Below are positions 20,644 through 31,074 of a stretch of DNA of 64,000 bases, in pieces; position 1 is the first letter of the stretch, and every line of letters begins with the position of its first letter. The notes beneath the pieces were generated by a model. The model did no database searches and was not told the DNA's origin. It saw nothing but the letters and a program-made list of their open reading frames with translations. A program made the translations under genes and the position numbers. The DNA comes from Anisus vortex (lineage: Eukaryota > Mollusca > Gastropoda > Planorbidae), in NCBI GenBank assembly GCA_949126835.1, contig OX421503.1, positions 3,429,001 through 3,493,000 of the forward strand, in the 5' to 3' direction.

Positions 20644-23600
20644 GTAAGTGATTAAAAGGAATTTCTTTTCATTATATACTAAAGCACTATATTTTTAAAA
20701 TAGCTCATGTGATAATATTAGCCGCGTTATTTTTTTTTTAAAGCTGCCCAAAAAGGGAGCATAGGAGAACAGTAGCGAAGATATGAGACGAAAAGTGACA
20801 TGGATGGGGGTATAGATTGGATGGGAGAGGAAGGGTTAGCGATTCGTTAGATGAGGTGTGGAAAGGGTCAGATGGGTCCCATTGTTACGATGTGGACACT
20901 GGGAGGGGTGCGGGGTAGTGGTTGAGTGGGGGTAATGGCGGCTGGTTGTCATGGGGGTATGATGTACCGATGCTGTAGTTGACCTGGAATATTTATTTGT
21001 CCTGTCCGGCTCGTTAATGATGTAGAATTCACACACAGGAGACAGTTCTAATTGGTAAGTAAGCAAGTCTCTGGTTACAGTTATGGCGTTTATTATCGTT
21101 TCAATGATACAAACGTGAAATACATATATATCAAATGGCGCAGTGATAACTAGCACAGATGCATGGTAATGTTATGTGTCCTAACATTAAGGAACGTAAC
21201 TACACTGTGGAACTTTATTACTAGCTGAACATCGATATCTAACAGGCAGGGTGATATGCTATATGAGGCGAGATATACAAGTATTATTGGTTGGGCTGAA
21301 GGCCAGAATCTAGACTAAAATGTACAGTGTATCGGTCAAGCGCCAACCTCAGACTAAAACTAAGTTTGTGAGATAGCGTTCTTGAGTCTTGAGTCACGTG
21401 ATCGCGCTCAATTTGGTTGGTTGACCATTTAATTACATTTAATTACATATGACTCCCATTGGTCAGTTCGAACATATATTTGCATAAAGGTATGACTCAT
21501 TGTGGGGGATAGGGGTGGGTGTAGGTGAAACAATTTATTCCGCCAAAACTGCGGGTGGGGTTTTAGATGAAAGGCAATTGATACAGACTTCGTGCTGAGT
21601 GGAGGGGAACAAAAAGGAGGGGAAAAGGCGATTAATCTCCCTTGCAAGAATTTTGCATGGTGATGTCAAGTGGCCCTGCTCCGGACTCGGCCTGAAAAGT
21701 GTTATATTATAGGTGCAAAAACCTTCTCCCGGTCGATTCTCAGGAGAGACCGTCTCAAAGTTATTAGCTAACGAGTTGCCGCTCGTGGGTTGTAGGAGAA
21801 GGGGAGATAAGGGGGTTAGCGGGGAAAGTGGGGATAGGGTTTTCAGGCGCGGAGTCGATCCGTGACGTAATGTCTACATACTAGAGGGGTTGGAGTTAGC
21901 AAAATGGATGAATATTTACTATGCAAGTTTATTAAAATACAACATTAATTAATAGTTGAAAACATAATAAACATATATATACATTAAGGTATTCACACAC
22001 GTACACTTATTCATTCAAGGTGTAGTACCAATCTGGTCGTATTAATTAGTAAACTCTGAATTGGGAATGAGAAGAGTGAAGTGAAGGTTAAAGAACAGGT
22101 GAGGAAGAGTGGCGGGGGGGGGGGGGTTCCAATTGCGTAAGAGAGGGAGAAGATAATGGCGTCAGGCTACTCTCCTCCTTCCTAACCTAAACTTAAGCTA
22201 ATCTATGGTTCTAGTTCTACACTACTATCTATCTACGTGTGCTAATAGTCACAGTTACGTGCAGAACTGTGACACCCATATATTGTTTAGGATGGGAGAG
22301 GATGGGTTAGAGATGAGTTAGATGAAGTGTGGGAAGGGTCAGATGGGTCATATACATCTAAATATGTGAATCAAAGAAATAGACGTGGACCTAGACGGAT
22401 AAGGGGCTCTGGCGTCCGACGGCTGCGAGCGGCGAAGCGTTTTGTCGTCCGGGGCGCGTTTAGCAGAAAGTAACAGAACCTCCAGGTTTTGAGATTTTAT
22501 AAGATACTAGCATGATTTTTATGGTTAATTTTGAAACTTAGCATGAGTCACATGTATTGATGACACTGGCAAGAAATATTTCAGGTGAAGGATTTAAAGA
22601 CTTTGCTACCGTTTATGCCGCTAGATTTTCAGCTAGATTTGGTTCTATGAAGTATGATATGAAACCGGTGACATTATCCTGTTTCGAAAAAACGGTAAGT
22701 AGGCTGACCGTTCATTAAAAAAGCCATTGAGACATTGATAGTTTTTTGCTTTTTTTGTGTGGAGTACAGAACGGATTTTAGAAATAATATTCGGTGTAAA
22801 ATATTTTTTTTTCTGAATGATGTTTAGTTTTCTTTATTGATGATGCTCTTCAAATTTATAGCATGATTTGGCGGTGACGTCCGAAGTGATAATTAACGAG
22901 GGGTTGATAGCTGCTAATCTCGTTTTACTTCACGACAAAGGCATGAAGTACGAGACGGAAAACTTCTATATACCGGAAAGTTGGATTGCTCAGAGGTCAC
23001 GTTGTACTCCATCGTTAATTTATCACTTTTCGTTATGTTATCATTGATCGTTAATTGATCACTTATCGTTATGTTATCATTAATTGTTAATTTATCATTA
23101 TTGACAAAAACGATAAGTAAAGTATCCTGCGGATCAAATTGATCATAGGGCCGGTGAAGCAGCGTTCACCAGTTTCAATAGACACAGCATACTAGGAGAT
23201 CGTGTGGCCAGCATAATGCCCGACCGCCTTTATTATACCCCAACTGATGCCAGGTACACAAGAGAGCTGGGTAGGCTCAGACACCCTCGAGTGGAGGAAA
23301 ACAAAAGCCTAGCCTCAGCGAGGATTCGAACCCAGGACCTTCGGTCACCGCGCCCCATTTACGAAAACGATACACTATAAGAAACTAATTAAATATGATG
23401 GCTAGAAAAAGCAACAAGTTAAAATAGGTTTTGCAACAAGTACCACCAGACTGTCTGACGTTATAGTCTCATATCTTGTATTTGGCGATCTCATTTCTGA
23501 CATGTGTCTTCCCTAATGTTGTGCTTAGCGTCTTGAACTGCCACGCTGGCAACCTGGGTTCGATTCCCAATTGATACCTTTCTATTTTCTTTTCTATTCT

Positions 23601-26600
23601 TCCCCATGAATATTACTTTTTTTAAAAATATTGTAAAGAAATTTAGGACTTGAAGCTTTCCAAAAATGTTTTCTAATAATTATCTTTTAGACAAACGCCG
23701 AAGACGGGTGTTCTATTCTCAAAGACAGGGATTGTCCTTTCACGGGCGACGCCGGGCAATTGATCTTTTTGTTAAATAACCTGATTACACAATTTTATGT
23801 AATATAATATTGAAACTTTATATAATAATAGTAATATGCAGTGCTTTTTTTGTAAACAAATAAGTGCCGGTACTCAGTGATGGATTGCCTAACTTTTAAA
23901 GCAGTTTCGCTTTTTATATTTTAATTCTTATTGCGCGCAAATTTTAAAATAATTCAATTTTAACAAATTAATAATATAATAAATTAATAATAAACGTTAA
24001 AATACAAGAAAAGTAACACTTTTTTCCCCACGTTGAAAAAGGTGCCGGTACGGCGTACCGGTGCGAACCGTCACAAAAAAAAGCACTGGTAATATGAATG
24101 AATGTCAAAACATCTTAAGTACTCAACACAAGGCTTTATTCTGGATACTAAGTGGGGCACAGGGGTCGAGCGGCAGCGCAATCAGCGATCGTACCGAAGG
24201 TCCTGGGTTCGAATCCTAGTGCAGGCCAGGATTTTTCTCCGGGTCTGGAGGGTGTCATTGAGTCTACACAGCTCTGATGGGCACCTGACCTTAGTTGAGG
24301 TAAAGAAAAAAAAACGAATGTACATAGTGCTGGCCACACAATCACCTAGTATGCCGTGGCCACAGACACTGGTGAACGCTGCTTCACCAGGCCCTATGGA
24401 TCAAATTGGTCCCACGGTATACGTAACTTTATTTTACTTATTACAAATCTCGTGCAGAAAACTTCCCTTACATAAAATTCTCTGGCATCATTATTTTAAA
24501 CAGGTCTAGTAACAGCAGTAGCATCAATGCATTCGCAGCTTCATTAACGATAGCTGACGTTGAAATTAGAAATTGTACAATTGAATATGAGCTCCAAGGG
24601 CAGATTTACATCCCAAATAGAGACAGATGCGTTGTACCAGCAGTAAGTACAATAGTACTATTTATTTATTAGATAAAGTCTTTTTAAAATATTTGTGCCG
24701 TTGAAAAATTTAAATGTTAATGTCTACAGACTACAGAGCATTTGTAATCACGTGACAAAACAGCACGCGTTGTTAGTTTACTTTGTCTAGTGGTGACAAA
24801 TGTCCACAGTATTACTATAAGCTTGAGAAGATTTTATTTCAAAATATTATCATTGCAACCATACGACGTAAGAATATATGAAGCTCTGTCAAGCGATAAG
24901 AATTAACATTCAAAGCTAAAATTTAAACCATTTTAAAGTGATTGAAATAGGTTCCGTTAAGTACAGAATATTTAATTGAAGATGTCGATTGTTGAAATCT
25001 AGCCTTGTTTTTTTCCTGTGACCCTGAACAATTCGGCTAGACAATGTGTCTGTGCAGTATTGCGGCTATATACATATTCTTTTAATTGTTGCTACGCAAA
25101 ACCTTTCAATACATCATTTTACAAGTCTTAAGTCCGCCGTCTATTGTTGGTAACTATTCCTTTTGAAACTGTTATTTCTTTCATAGTGTGAGGATTTAAA
25201 ATATATCGTTGTTTTAGCAGGACACAATTTGTATAATCTCTAACCCGGTGTTCATGTATGGAATAAATGAGTGACGTTTTACGATACAAACAATGACGTA
25301 GGAGTTAGATTGGACGTAGCGTAGATTTGGCATAGAACGTGAGACGACCTTAGGATTTGGTATATTTGAATTCATCTTGTACATAAATTGGATTAAATAT
25401 TGAGTTATCATTTTACTACAAGCCGGCAGTTTGTTTATTGATTGTTATTATATAATGTGATCTCCCTGAGAGTTGTGAAAGCAACATTTACAAAATAACG
25501 GTCACACAAAGGATTATTCACTTCGACGATAAATTAGGGTTATATTTCTCTAATTTTAATTAAAAACAGTTTCGATATGGCTATAGAATAAATCAATCCT
25601 TTGTGTCGAAAAATTTTGAAAAAAAAATCTTTAACGATGGGTCGGTGTAAACTATGTTCCCAACAGCCGAAGCTGTGGCAGCACCTCTGGTGTACGTACG
25701 CATCTGCGTACTAAGCATCCTGGACTAACATTGTCATCCTTTTCATAATATGCTTCTTAATATTATGGTCAACGATAATAGGAAATTTGATTATTACTAT
25801 TGAAAGCTATCATCGGTTTTTATCAATCAGCCCAGATTTATTTTTAGATCAAAAGAATTTTATGGTAAAGTGTACACAATTATATTTTATTCACATAAAT
25901 CAACTCCTTGAATGCCCTGCAAACACTAATTAAGTTTGAACAATTTTTTCAAATATGCCTAAAAAACTAGACACACTTGGCCTTTCCGGCCTGCGACTTG
26001 TGACATTGCGCGGTGGGGGGGGGGGAACTGAAATCTGGTTTTAAATCGGTTTTATAGAACCGAAAACCGGTTTAAAAAAAAAGGGTTTTAACATCCCTAG
26101 TCCCTATAAAATTTTTAGTACGTATTTTATCTTGCATTGTGCAAACATCGGGGTAAATCCATTCAAACACTTTCTGCTCTAAACATATATTGTGTAGATG
26201 TTTGCTGTGCATAGTGATAAGGAAGTTACTTAAGCAATCAATTCTTATGTAAACGATCGTCGAGTGGCTTGGGTGTACTATTTCATAGTGAGGAAGGTTA
26301 CTACACAGACGACGGTAGGCCCGGATGTTTAACAATACATTCACTGTTAATATTTAAAATATATTTTTATGGACTTGTACACGCTCAAATTACCAACAGA
26401 CAATCAAACAAGCAAACAATAATGTTTACGATGTAGTTCAAAAGTATTTTCCCTTTTTAAAGTATGTACTGGTGTATAACTCCTAGCTGCAGGGGATTGT
26501 AAAATAAAATAAAAAAAATTGCTCAGCTTACTTGGAATGCAGTTTTTTCCCATGCTTTTCAGACTTGTTTGCAATATGTTGAAAATATCAGCACCAACCA

Positions 26601-28980
26601 GTTAATTCAAAGACTATGATAAGATGGACCGCTTGCTTTAATATTTCTGCTATTTGATGACTCGAATAACTTCTTTTCGGAATTCCCGATTCCTTTTTGT
26701 ACTGTACACATCCGTTTTATTTAACCGCCATGATTTTCTCAATAAAAAATAATCAAACATACAATCTAAAGTTGTATACAGTGGAAACATATTGGCAAAC
26801 GTAGAAGCGTAGAATTCATTTAAGACAGTGTTATTGGATGAGCACGGAAAAATAACATATAAGCTCTAAAAATAGAGCAAGCCTTCATCTTATTATAGTC
26901 TTATGCATTCTATTCTAACAGGGAAGGTATGAAATTTGGAGTCTCGATTGTAACAAATTCGTTTTGGGCATACCACCAAATACAACAGCTGAATTTCTTA
27001 GGAACCATTGGTTAGTATATATGTTTGTCCGTGCTTTTTTTTTAAAATGTTTTTTATAGGTAATATAGGTAAGTATCTATGTTTTTCAGTGAGTGTCTTT
27101 TTATAATGTTATTTATGTTATAATGTAATACAATGGGCTTGTTTTTAAAGTAGATGTAATAGAACAATTTAAGAATTGATAACAATGAGTATAAATAACC
27201 ACGACTCTAACTTAAAAACCTAACAAAAATTTAATCTAATGTATATAATGCGAAGTAACTAACTTATATAATATATTAATAGGAAACCAAACTACTTTCC
27301 AATTTCATGTCTTATTTTATAGTTAAATTATTTCAATAAAAGAAAATAATGTTGTTGAAATGATTATTACAACCGAACACAATACTATCAACATAAAACA
27401 TCGCTGTATGTAAGCCCTTCATCTCTTTAGTTATTGTCTTTATTATAAGAAGAAAATGTGTTGTTACATAAACAGCTGGTTAGTAGGGGTGTGTTACATA
27501 AACAGCTGGTTAGTAGTTGTGTGTTACATAAACAGCTGGTTAGTAGTGGTGTGTTACATAAAAAGCTGGTTAGTAGGAGCGTGTTACATAAACAGCTGGT
27601 TAGTATTGGTGTGTTACACAAACAGCTGGTTAGTAGTTGTGTGTTACATAAACAGCTGGTTAGTAGTTGTGTGTTACATAAACAGCTGGTTAGTAGTGGT
27701 GTGTTACATAAAAAGCTGGTTAGTAGGAGCGTGTTACATAAACAGCTGGTTAGTATTGGTGTGTTACACAAACAGCTGGTTAGTAGTTGTGTGTTACATA
27801 AACAGCTGGTTAGTAGAGGTGTGTTACATAAATAGCTGGTTAGTATTGGTGTGGTACAGAAACAGCTGGTTAGTAGTGGTGTGTTACAGAAACAGCTGGT
27901 TAGTAGTGGTGTGTTACATAAAAAGCTGGTTAGTAGGAGCGTGTTACATAAACAGCTGGTTAGTATTGGTGTGTTACACAAACAGCTGGTTAGTAGTTGT
28001 GTGTTACATAAACAGCTGGTTAGTAGAGGTGTGTTACATAAATAGCTGGTTAGTATTGGTGTGGTACAGAAACAGCTGGTTAGTAGTGGTGTGTTACAGA
28101 AACAGCTGGTTAGTAGTGGTGTGTTACACAAACAGCTGGTTAGTAGTTGTGTGTTACATAAATAGCTGGTTAGTAGAGGTGTGTTACATAAACAGCTGGT
28201 TAGTGGTGGTGTGTTACATAAACAGCTGTTTAGTAGTGGGTGTGTTACAGAAACAGCTGGTTAGTGGTGGTGTGTTACATAAACAGCTGTTTAGTAGTGG
28301 GTATGAAAAAAAGAACGCTTGTTAGTAGTGAGATGTTACAGAAACAGCTGGTTAGTAGAAGGCTTTAAAAACGACTGACGAACAGTCCATTAAAAAAACA
28401 GCGTACATTTAGTAGTGCGGTTTACAAAAACAGCCAAACACACATTAAGACGATAATCTAATAGTAAAAATTCAAAAGGAAAGTACAGAAAAACCCATTA
28501 CATAAAATAATACTGAAGACAAAAAAATAGCATCTTCACAAGGAGGAAATAATCAAATATGTGGTCATGGAACAGCTTTAGAGGAATCCTTACATGTAGG
28601 CTATACTGTAGGGGTAGAATAACTTGACCAATCAGGCAATGAGATCCTCAATATATGTGGGGGGGGGGGGGGGGAAATGCGGTATATTATATGAAGCTGT
28701 ATCTACAATAATTGAAGAAGAGCTACTCGAAATGATAGCAATTTTCACATTTTACCCAACCAAAAAAAAAAAGAGATTTTGACATCTTCTTTGACTGAAA
28801 ATTAGTACTGTAGGCAGAATAGCATCTGACAATTGGTATAACTGGTTGGTATTAAATGTTACGGAAATATATATAAACTTGTTATGAAAAAGATATATAA
28901 TAATTCTTTTTTTTTTAATATGTGTTTTCAGCAATGCACTTCCAGAAAGATTTAGACCAGAGACAGAACCATGCCAATGA
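20574..28980 (+). CDS. Secreted 8-cysteine protein of unknown family, seven exons
   Basis: Exons: 20574-20643, 22585-22694, 22862-about 22995, 23691-23770, 24504-24642, 26922-27010 and 28932-28980. Exon 1 encodes a signal peptide (MNHFLVLWLVTI..., probable cleavage after INA). The mature part has 8 Cys, three N-glycosylation sequons (NSS, NCT, NTT) and ends TEPCQ. Five of six junctions agree in phase. The exception is exon 3 to 4: the only nearby donor (CAGAG|GTCACG) leaves two bases where phase 0 is needed, so a microexon, a sequencing error or a frameshift is possible. About 222 residues. No domain is recognised. A soluble extracellular protein with four disulphides is the simplest reading. 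Confidence 0.72.
20817..20882. repeat. Left half of a split tandem repeat
   Basis: GGATGGGAGAGG through GGGTCAGATGGGTC, about 62 bp, is repeated with few changes at 22290-22349. The two halves are separated by the LTR-like insertion. Confidence 0.75.
20883..22274 (+). mobile_element. Solo-LTR-like insertion in gene 2 intron 1, 1392 bp
   Basis: The segment begins TGTTACGATG and ends AACTGTGACA, giving the TGT...ACA termini of LTRs, and is flanked on both sides by CCCAT, a 5-bp target duplication. It has no long open frame and contains an AATAAA (21970-21975). The orientation is set by that signal and is tentative. The length is large for an LTR, so a non-autonomous LTR element with an internal part cannot be excluded. 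Confidence 0.65.
22290..22349. repeat. Right half of a split tandem repeat
   Basis: Homologous to 20817-20880. Before the insertion, the two units would have been tandem with a period of about 76 bp. Confidence 0.75.
22355..22584. other. End of gene 2 intron 1
   Basis: Contains a CpG-rich patch (22400-22460). No repeat is assigned. Confidence 0.4.
22585..22694 (+). CDS. Gene 2 exon 2
   Basis: Acceptor AATATTTCAG and donor AAAACG|GTAAGT. Encodes EGFKDFATVYAARFS and 21 further whole codons. The first two bases complete a Ser codon begun in exon 1. Confidence 0.75.
22862..22995 (+). CDS. Gene 2 exon 3, 3' border uncertain
   Basis: Acceptor TTCAAATTTATAG. Encodes HDLAVTSEVIINEGLIAANL through IPESWIAQ. 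The donor is weak (AG|GTCACG) and its phase conflicts with exon 4. Confidence 0.55.
23118..23358 (-). mobile_element. SINE-A in gene 2 intron 3
   Basis: Reverse copy with B-box GGGTTCGAATCC, body motifs CTCGAGGGTGTC and CCAGCTCTC, and the 3' end at the left side. The A-box end is truncated. Confidence 0.8.
23490..23600 (+). mobile_element. tRNA-derived SINE (SINE-C), copy 1
   Basis: TCTGACATGTGTCTTCCCTA, then GTGCTTAGCGTCTTGAACTG and the B-box GGGTTCGATTCCC, followed by a T/C-rich stretch. The same order is seen at 37143-37245. Confidence 0.65.
23691..23770 (+). CDS. Gene 2 exon 4
   Basis: Acceptor TTATCTTTTAG and donor CTTTTT|GTTAAA. The frame TNAEDGCSILKDRDCPFTGD is favoured because its two leftover bases fit exon 5 exactly and the other frames hit stops here or at exon 5. 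Confidence 0.6.
23839..24088. mobile_element. hAT-like MITE (family M4), 250 bp, perfect 8-bp duplication
   Basis: Ends CAGTGCTTTTTTTGT and ACAAAAAAAAGCACTG are inverted repeats. GTAATATG flanks both sides exactly (23831-23838 and 24089-24096), the 8-bp target duplication typical of hAT elements. The interior contains GTGCCGGTACTCAGTGATGG and the palindromic GGTACGGCGTACC. A second copy lies inverted at 47883-48121. No coding capacity. Located in gene 2 intron 4. Confidence 0.88.
24145..24430 (+). mobile_element. SINE-A in gene 2 intron 4
   Basis: Head GGTCGAGCGGCAGCGC (A-box), B-box GGGTTCGAATCC, then CCGGGTCTGGAGGGTGTC, TGACCTTAGTTGAGGTAAAG and GCCGTGGCC. The 3' end is CAAATTGGTCCCACGGTATAC. 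It is one of the most complete copies. Confidence 0.85.
24504..24642 (+). CDS. Gene 2 exon 5
   Basis: Acceptor TTTTAAACAG and donor CCAGCA|GTAAGT. Encodes SSNSSSINAFAASLTIADV through RCVVPA, with two sequons and two Cys. Confidence 0.75.
24643..25959. other. Gene 2 intron 5, first part
   Basis: A+T-rich. No exon, repeat family or RNA gene is recognised. Confidence 0.45.
25985..26102. mobile_element. Possible truncated hAT-like end
   Basis: A G-run is followed by alternating AAACCGG/CCGGTTT motifs and ends TTTTAACATCCCTAG, resembling hAT termini of the CAGGGATG type. The other end was not found. Confidence 0.35.
26103..26608. other. Gene 2 intron 5, last part
   Basis: No gene or repeat is recognised. 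Confidence 0.4.
26609..26902 (-). mobile_element. M1 MITE copy 2, next to gene 2 exon 6
   Basis: Inverted relative to copy 1. Ends AAAGACTATGATAAGATGGA and TCATCTTATTATAGTCTTA. The interior aligns throughout with 3758-4058. Its right end lies 19 bp before exon 6, so the branch site of that exon must fall in or beside the element. Confidence 0.8.
26922..27010 (+). CDS. Gene 2 exon 6
   Basis: Acceptor CTATTCTAACAG and donor CATTG|GTTAGT. Encodes GRYEIWSLDCNKFVLGIPPN and 9 more residues. The acceptor is only 19 bp from the end of an M1 MITE. Confidence 0.72.
27463..28375. repeat. 30-bp minisatellite with higher-order structure in gene 2 intron 6
   Basis: About 29 units containing GTGTTACATAAACAGCTGG and TTAGTAG. 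27691-27900 and 27901-28110 are identical seven-unit (210-bp) blocks, and 27541-27660 is repeated at 27691-27810. The last units drift to 31 bp and decay. As 30 is divisible by 3, long frames are open on both strands; they are not genes. Confidence 0.95.
28655..28675. repeat. G homopolymer
   Basis: A run of about 16 G residues in gene 2 intron 6. Confidence 0.9.
28932..28980 (+). CDS. Gene 2 exon 7, stop codon exon
   Basis: Acceptor TATGTGTTTTCAG after a T-rich tract. The first base completes a Cys codon, then NALPERFRPETEPCQ and TGA. Confidence 0.72.
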
Positions 28981-29093
28981 AGATGCCAATGGTGATGCAA
29001 ATGAAGATGCTAGTTCCTAATTTTCCAAGGATGACAAATGATACAATATTCGAACGACAAATAGAAAAATTAAATTTAAAACAAAATGCTTAT

Positions 29094-29187
29094 TAATGGT
29101 CCGTATTGCTGATGAGAGTTAACACCCTTGCTACTTTTACAAGTCAGTCTTAAATGGTGTTAACTCTCAGCAGCAATACGCCCATTA
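29094..29187. repeat. Long hairpin in the gene 2 3' UTR
   Basis: Left arm 29094-29126 and right arm 29156-29187 are complementary over about 32 bp with one bulge and two mismatches. The core TATTGCTG.TGAGAGTTAACACC is present in both orientations, with a loop of 29 bases. It starts 114 bases after the stop codon and ends before the AATAAA at 29266. It could be a miniature palindromic element, a microRNA-like precursor or an RNA structure. Confidence 0.85.
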
Positions 29188-29265
29188 AAACAATAATTAT
29201 CTCCTCCGCACTACCACCCTCTCTTTACGCAAAAATTATAAAAGAAAAATATATGCAAATTATCC

Positions 29266-29271
29266 AATAAA
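29266..29271 (+). promoter_or_regulatory. Candidate polyadenylation signal of gene 2
   Basis: AATAAA 286 bases after the TGA stop, in an A+T-rich context. Confidence 0.5.
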
Positions 29272-30155
29272 CACCGATACAAATTGAAAGAAATAATTGT
29301 CCCCGTGTTTCATTTCTAATTTATTTTTTATTTTTTTTTAGTTTTAATACATCGAGTTGTAAGCACACATATAACGGCAGCTCCTGAATGGATGCTGTGT
29401 TGTATTTATATTACTCTTAGCGTTTCAGTATATAAAGAAAGTATCACTCTACAAAGCAAGAGTTGTTAATCAAAAGTAATATTCCATGGATGAGTGAGAA
29501 GAAGAAATTCATTACTTAATGGGTGACTTGTGGTCTCTTCATCATTATAGTAAAATACAATACTTAATTGTATAATTCTAACCATGTTGATTGCTTTATA
29601 TCAAACGCATACGTATATTTCAGCTAATACATCATAATATTTTGTTCAAATATTTCAGAACATTAACGTAATTCATTTTCTTTTTAGCCCTACGCCCAGC
29701 CCTCCTTCTTAATCCTGAACCAGGACTGGCAAGTCGTTGGTCCACGAGACCTACATGGTGGCGATGTGTCTACCAGCCACTGTTTTGTTAATTAAGAAAT
29801 CAGGACAGTTAATCTAGTATAAACTAAAGTCTAAATTTGAATACTGCTAACACGCGAACAAATTGTGGCAAATAATTTGTTAACGCATTATACGGATTAG
29901 GAATCCCACTAATTCTAAATTATAATAACCTTAGTTGGTAAAGAGCTGTTCATCGGAAGGGTTATGTTAACGTTTGCACAGTTTCGTACAGGGCTCTGGC
30001 CCATATGGGTCTTAATTCGGCAGGGTTATGTTCCAACCGGACTCGTGATGTCGAAATAGCCAAGACACCACTGTAAATAGTGTAAAACAAAATGCTACAG
30101 ATACACCAAATTTACAGAAAAATGTTGAGCTGGGGAAGAAAAAGAACTCCTAGAC
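29272..30155. other. Spacer after gene 2
   Basis: 29690-29790 is somewhat G+C-richer, but no exon or repeat is recognised. Confidence 0.4.
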
Positions 30156-30355
30156 CAGTGGTGTCCAACCTCTTTTAAGGCCGCGACCACCCCTTAATAC
30201 AGCTTATAATGGTGTGTCGACCCCCAGAAATTAAAATAATTTCGTCGCTTGTTTATATACCGGTATATATAAGTTTTCCGATGGTCTTTGGCGACCCCCG
30301 TGAAATGGTCGTTCGACCCTCAAGGAGGTCGCGGCTAACACGTTGGGAACCGCTG
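30156..30355. mobile_element. hAT-like MITE, 200 bp
   Basis: Left end CAGTGGTGTCCAACCTC and right end ACGTTGGGAACCGCTG are imperfect inverted repeats. The flanks TCCTAGAC and TTCTCGAC match at 6 of 8 positions, consistent with an old 8-bp duplication. No coding. Confidence 0.7.
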
Positions 30356-30394
30356 TTCTCGACGCTTTATGGCGTTTAGTGGTAAACGCCAAAA

Positions 30395-30720
30395 GGAAGA
30401 CACGAAGCCGACCACATTTCTTTTCACCAGGATACTAACATTGGAACATGGAATGTCAGGACCATGTGTGAAACTTTCAAAGCCCCTGCAAGTAGCAGCT
30501 GAAATGAAAAGAAGATTGAAATAATCGGGCATTAGTTAAACAAGGTGGAATAGGTGGACACAAGCAGGACAAACAAGGCTGTAAGACAGAGGAGCTATAA
30601 ACTGTACTCTGGGCATGCAGAGAGCGAGGCCCCTCTTACACAGGGCGTAGGACATATGCTCTCTACCCTGGCTCAAGATGCCTAAATTTGACGGAAGAAG
30701 AATAGAGTAGTCGCGGCTCT
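30395..30720 (+). mobile_element. RTE-type LINE endonuclease-domain remnant
   Basis: Conceptual translation with frameshifts reads NIGTWNVRTMCET, EIIGH, WTQAGQTRL, LGMQRARPLLH and LPWLKM. This corresponds to the N-terminal endonuclease region (TWNVRTL, EILGISE.RWT.AGQ, YSGH...GAPHTQGV) of the LINE class represented at 1-1824. It is decayed, with several stops. Confidence 0.75.
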
Positions 30721-30929
30721 TGTTATCAATTTATAATAGTGAGGTTCAAGTCTGGCAAAGACTTAGAAAGAATAGTAAAGAATTATCTATTATATGTCTC
30801 AAAGAGTCTCATTGTTTAATTATGCCAAGTGACATAAAATATATATTATTTTTCCCCCTCGTTCCAGTAAAAGCCAATAAATAATGGAGATGCAATATTT
30901 ACGAGGTATTTGAAGAAACGTATCATCTA

Positions 30930-31030
30930 ATTAAAAAAACAATAATAATTATATTTGTATATCTCTGCCAACAGACATAATGTAAGCTCCGTGTCCATTT
31001 AACATACAGCAACAAACAACCAAGACCACG
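30930..31030 (-). mobile_element. LINE-C 3' tail fragment
   Basis: Reversed, it ends AATATAATTATTATTG and contains TGTTGGCAGAGATATAC and AAGCTTACATTATGTCTG-like sequence. It matches the 3' UTR of the copies at 37800-38370 and 51105-51430. Confidence 0.65.
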
Positions 31031-31074
31031 GATGTAATTCTCTTGGCTAAAACATATCTCATCTTTTATATTAA

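Noticed and set aside
23691..23770. Alternative frame RQTPKTGVLFSKTG for gene 2 exon 4
   Set aside because: It would accept the exon 3 donor phase, but it reaches a TGA inside the exon and cannot join exon 5 in frame.
27427..28325. Long open frames on both strands over the 30-bp array
   Set aside because: Period divisible by 3 keeps frames open; composition is purely repetitive and the array lies in an intron.
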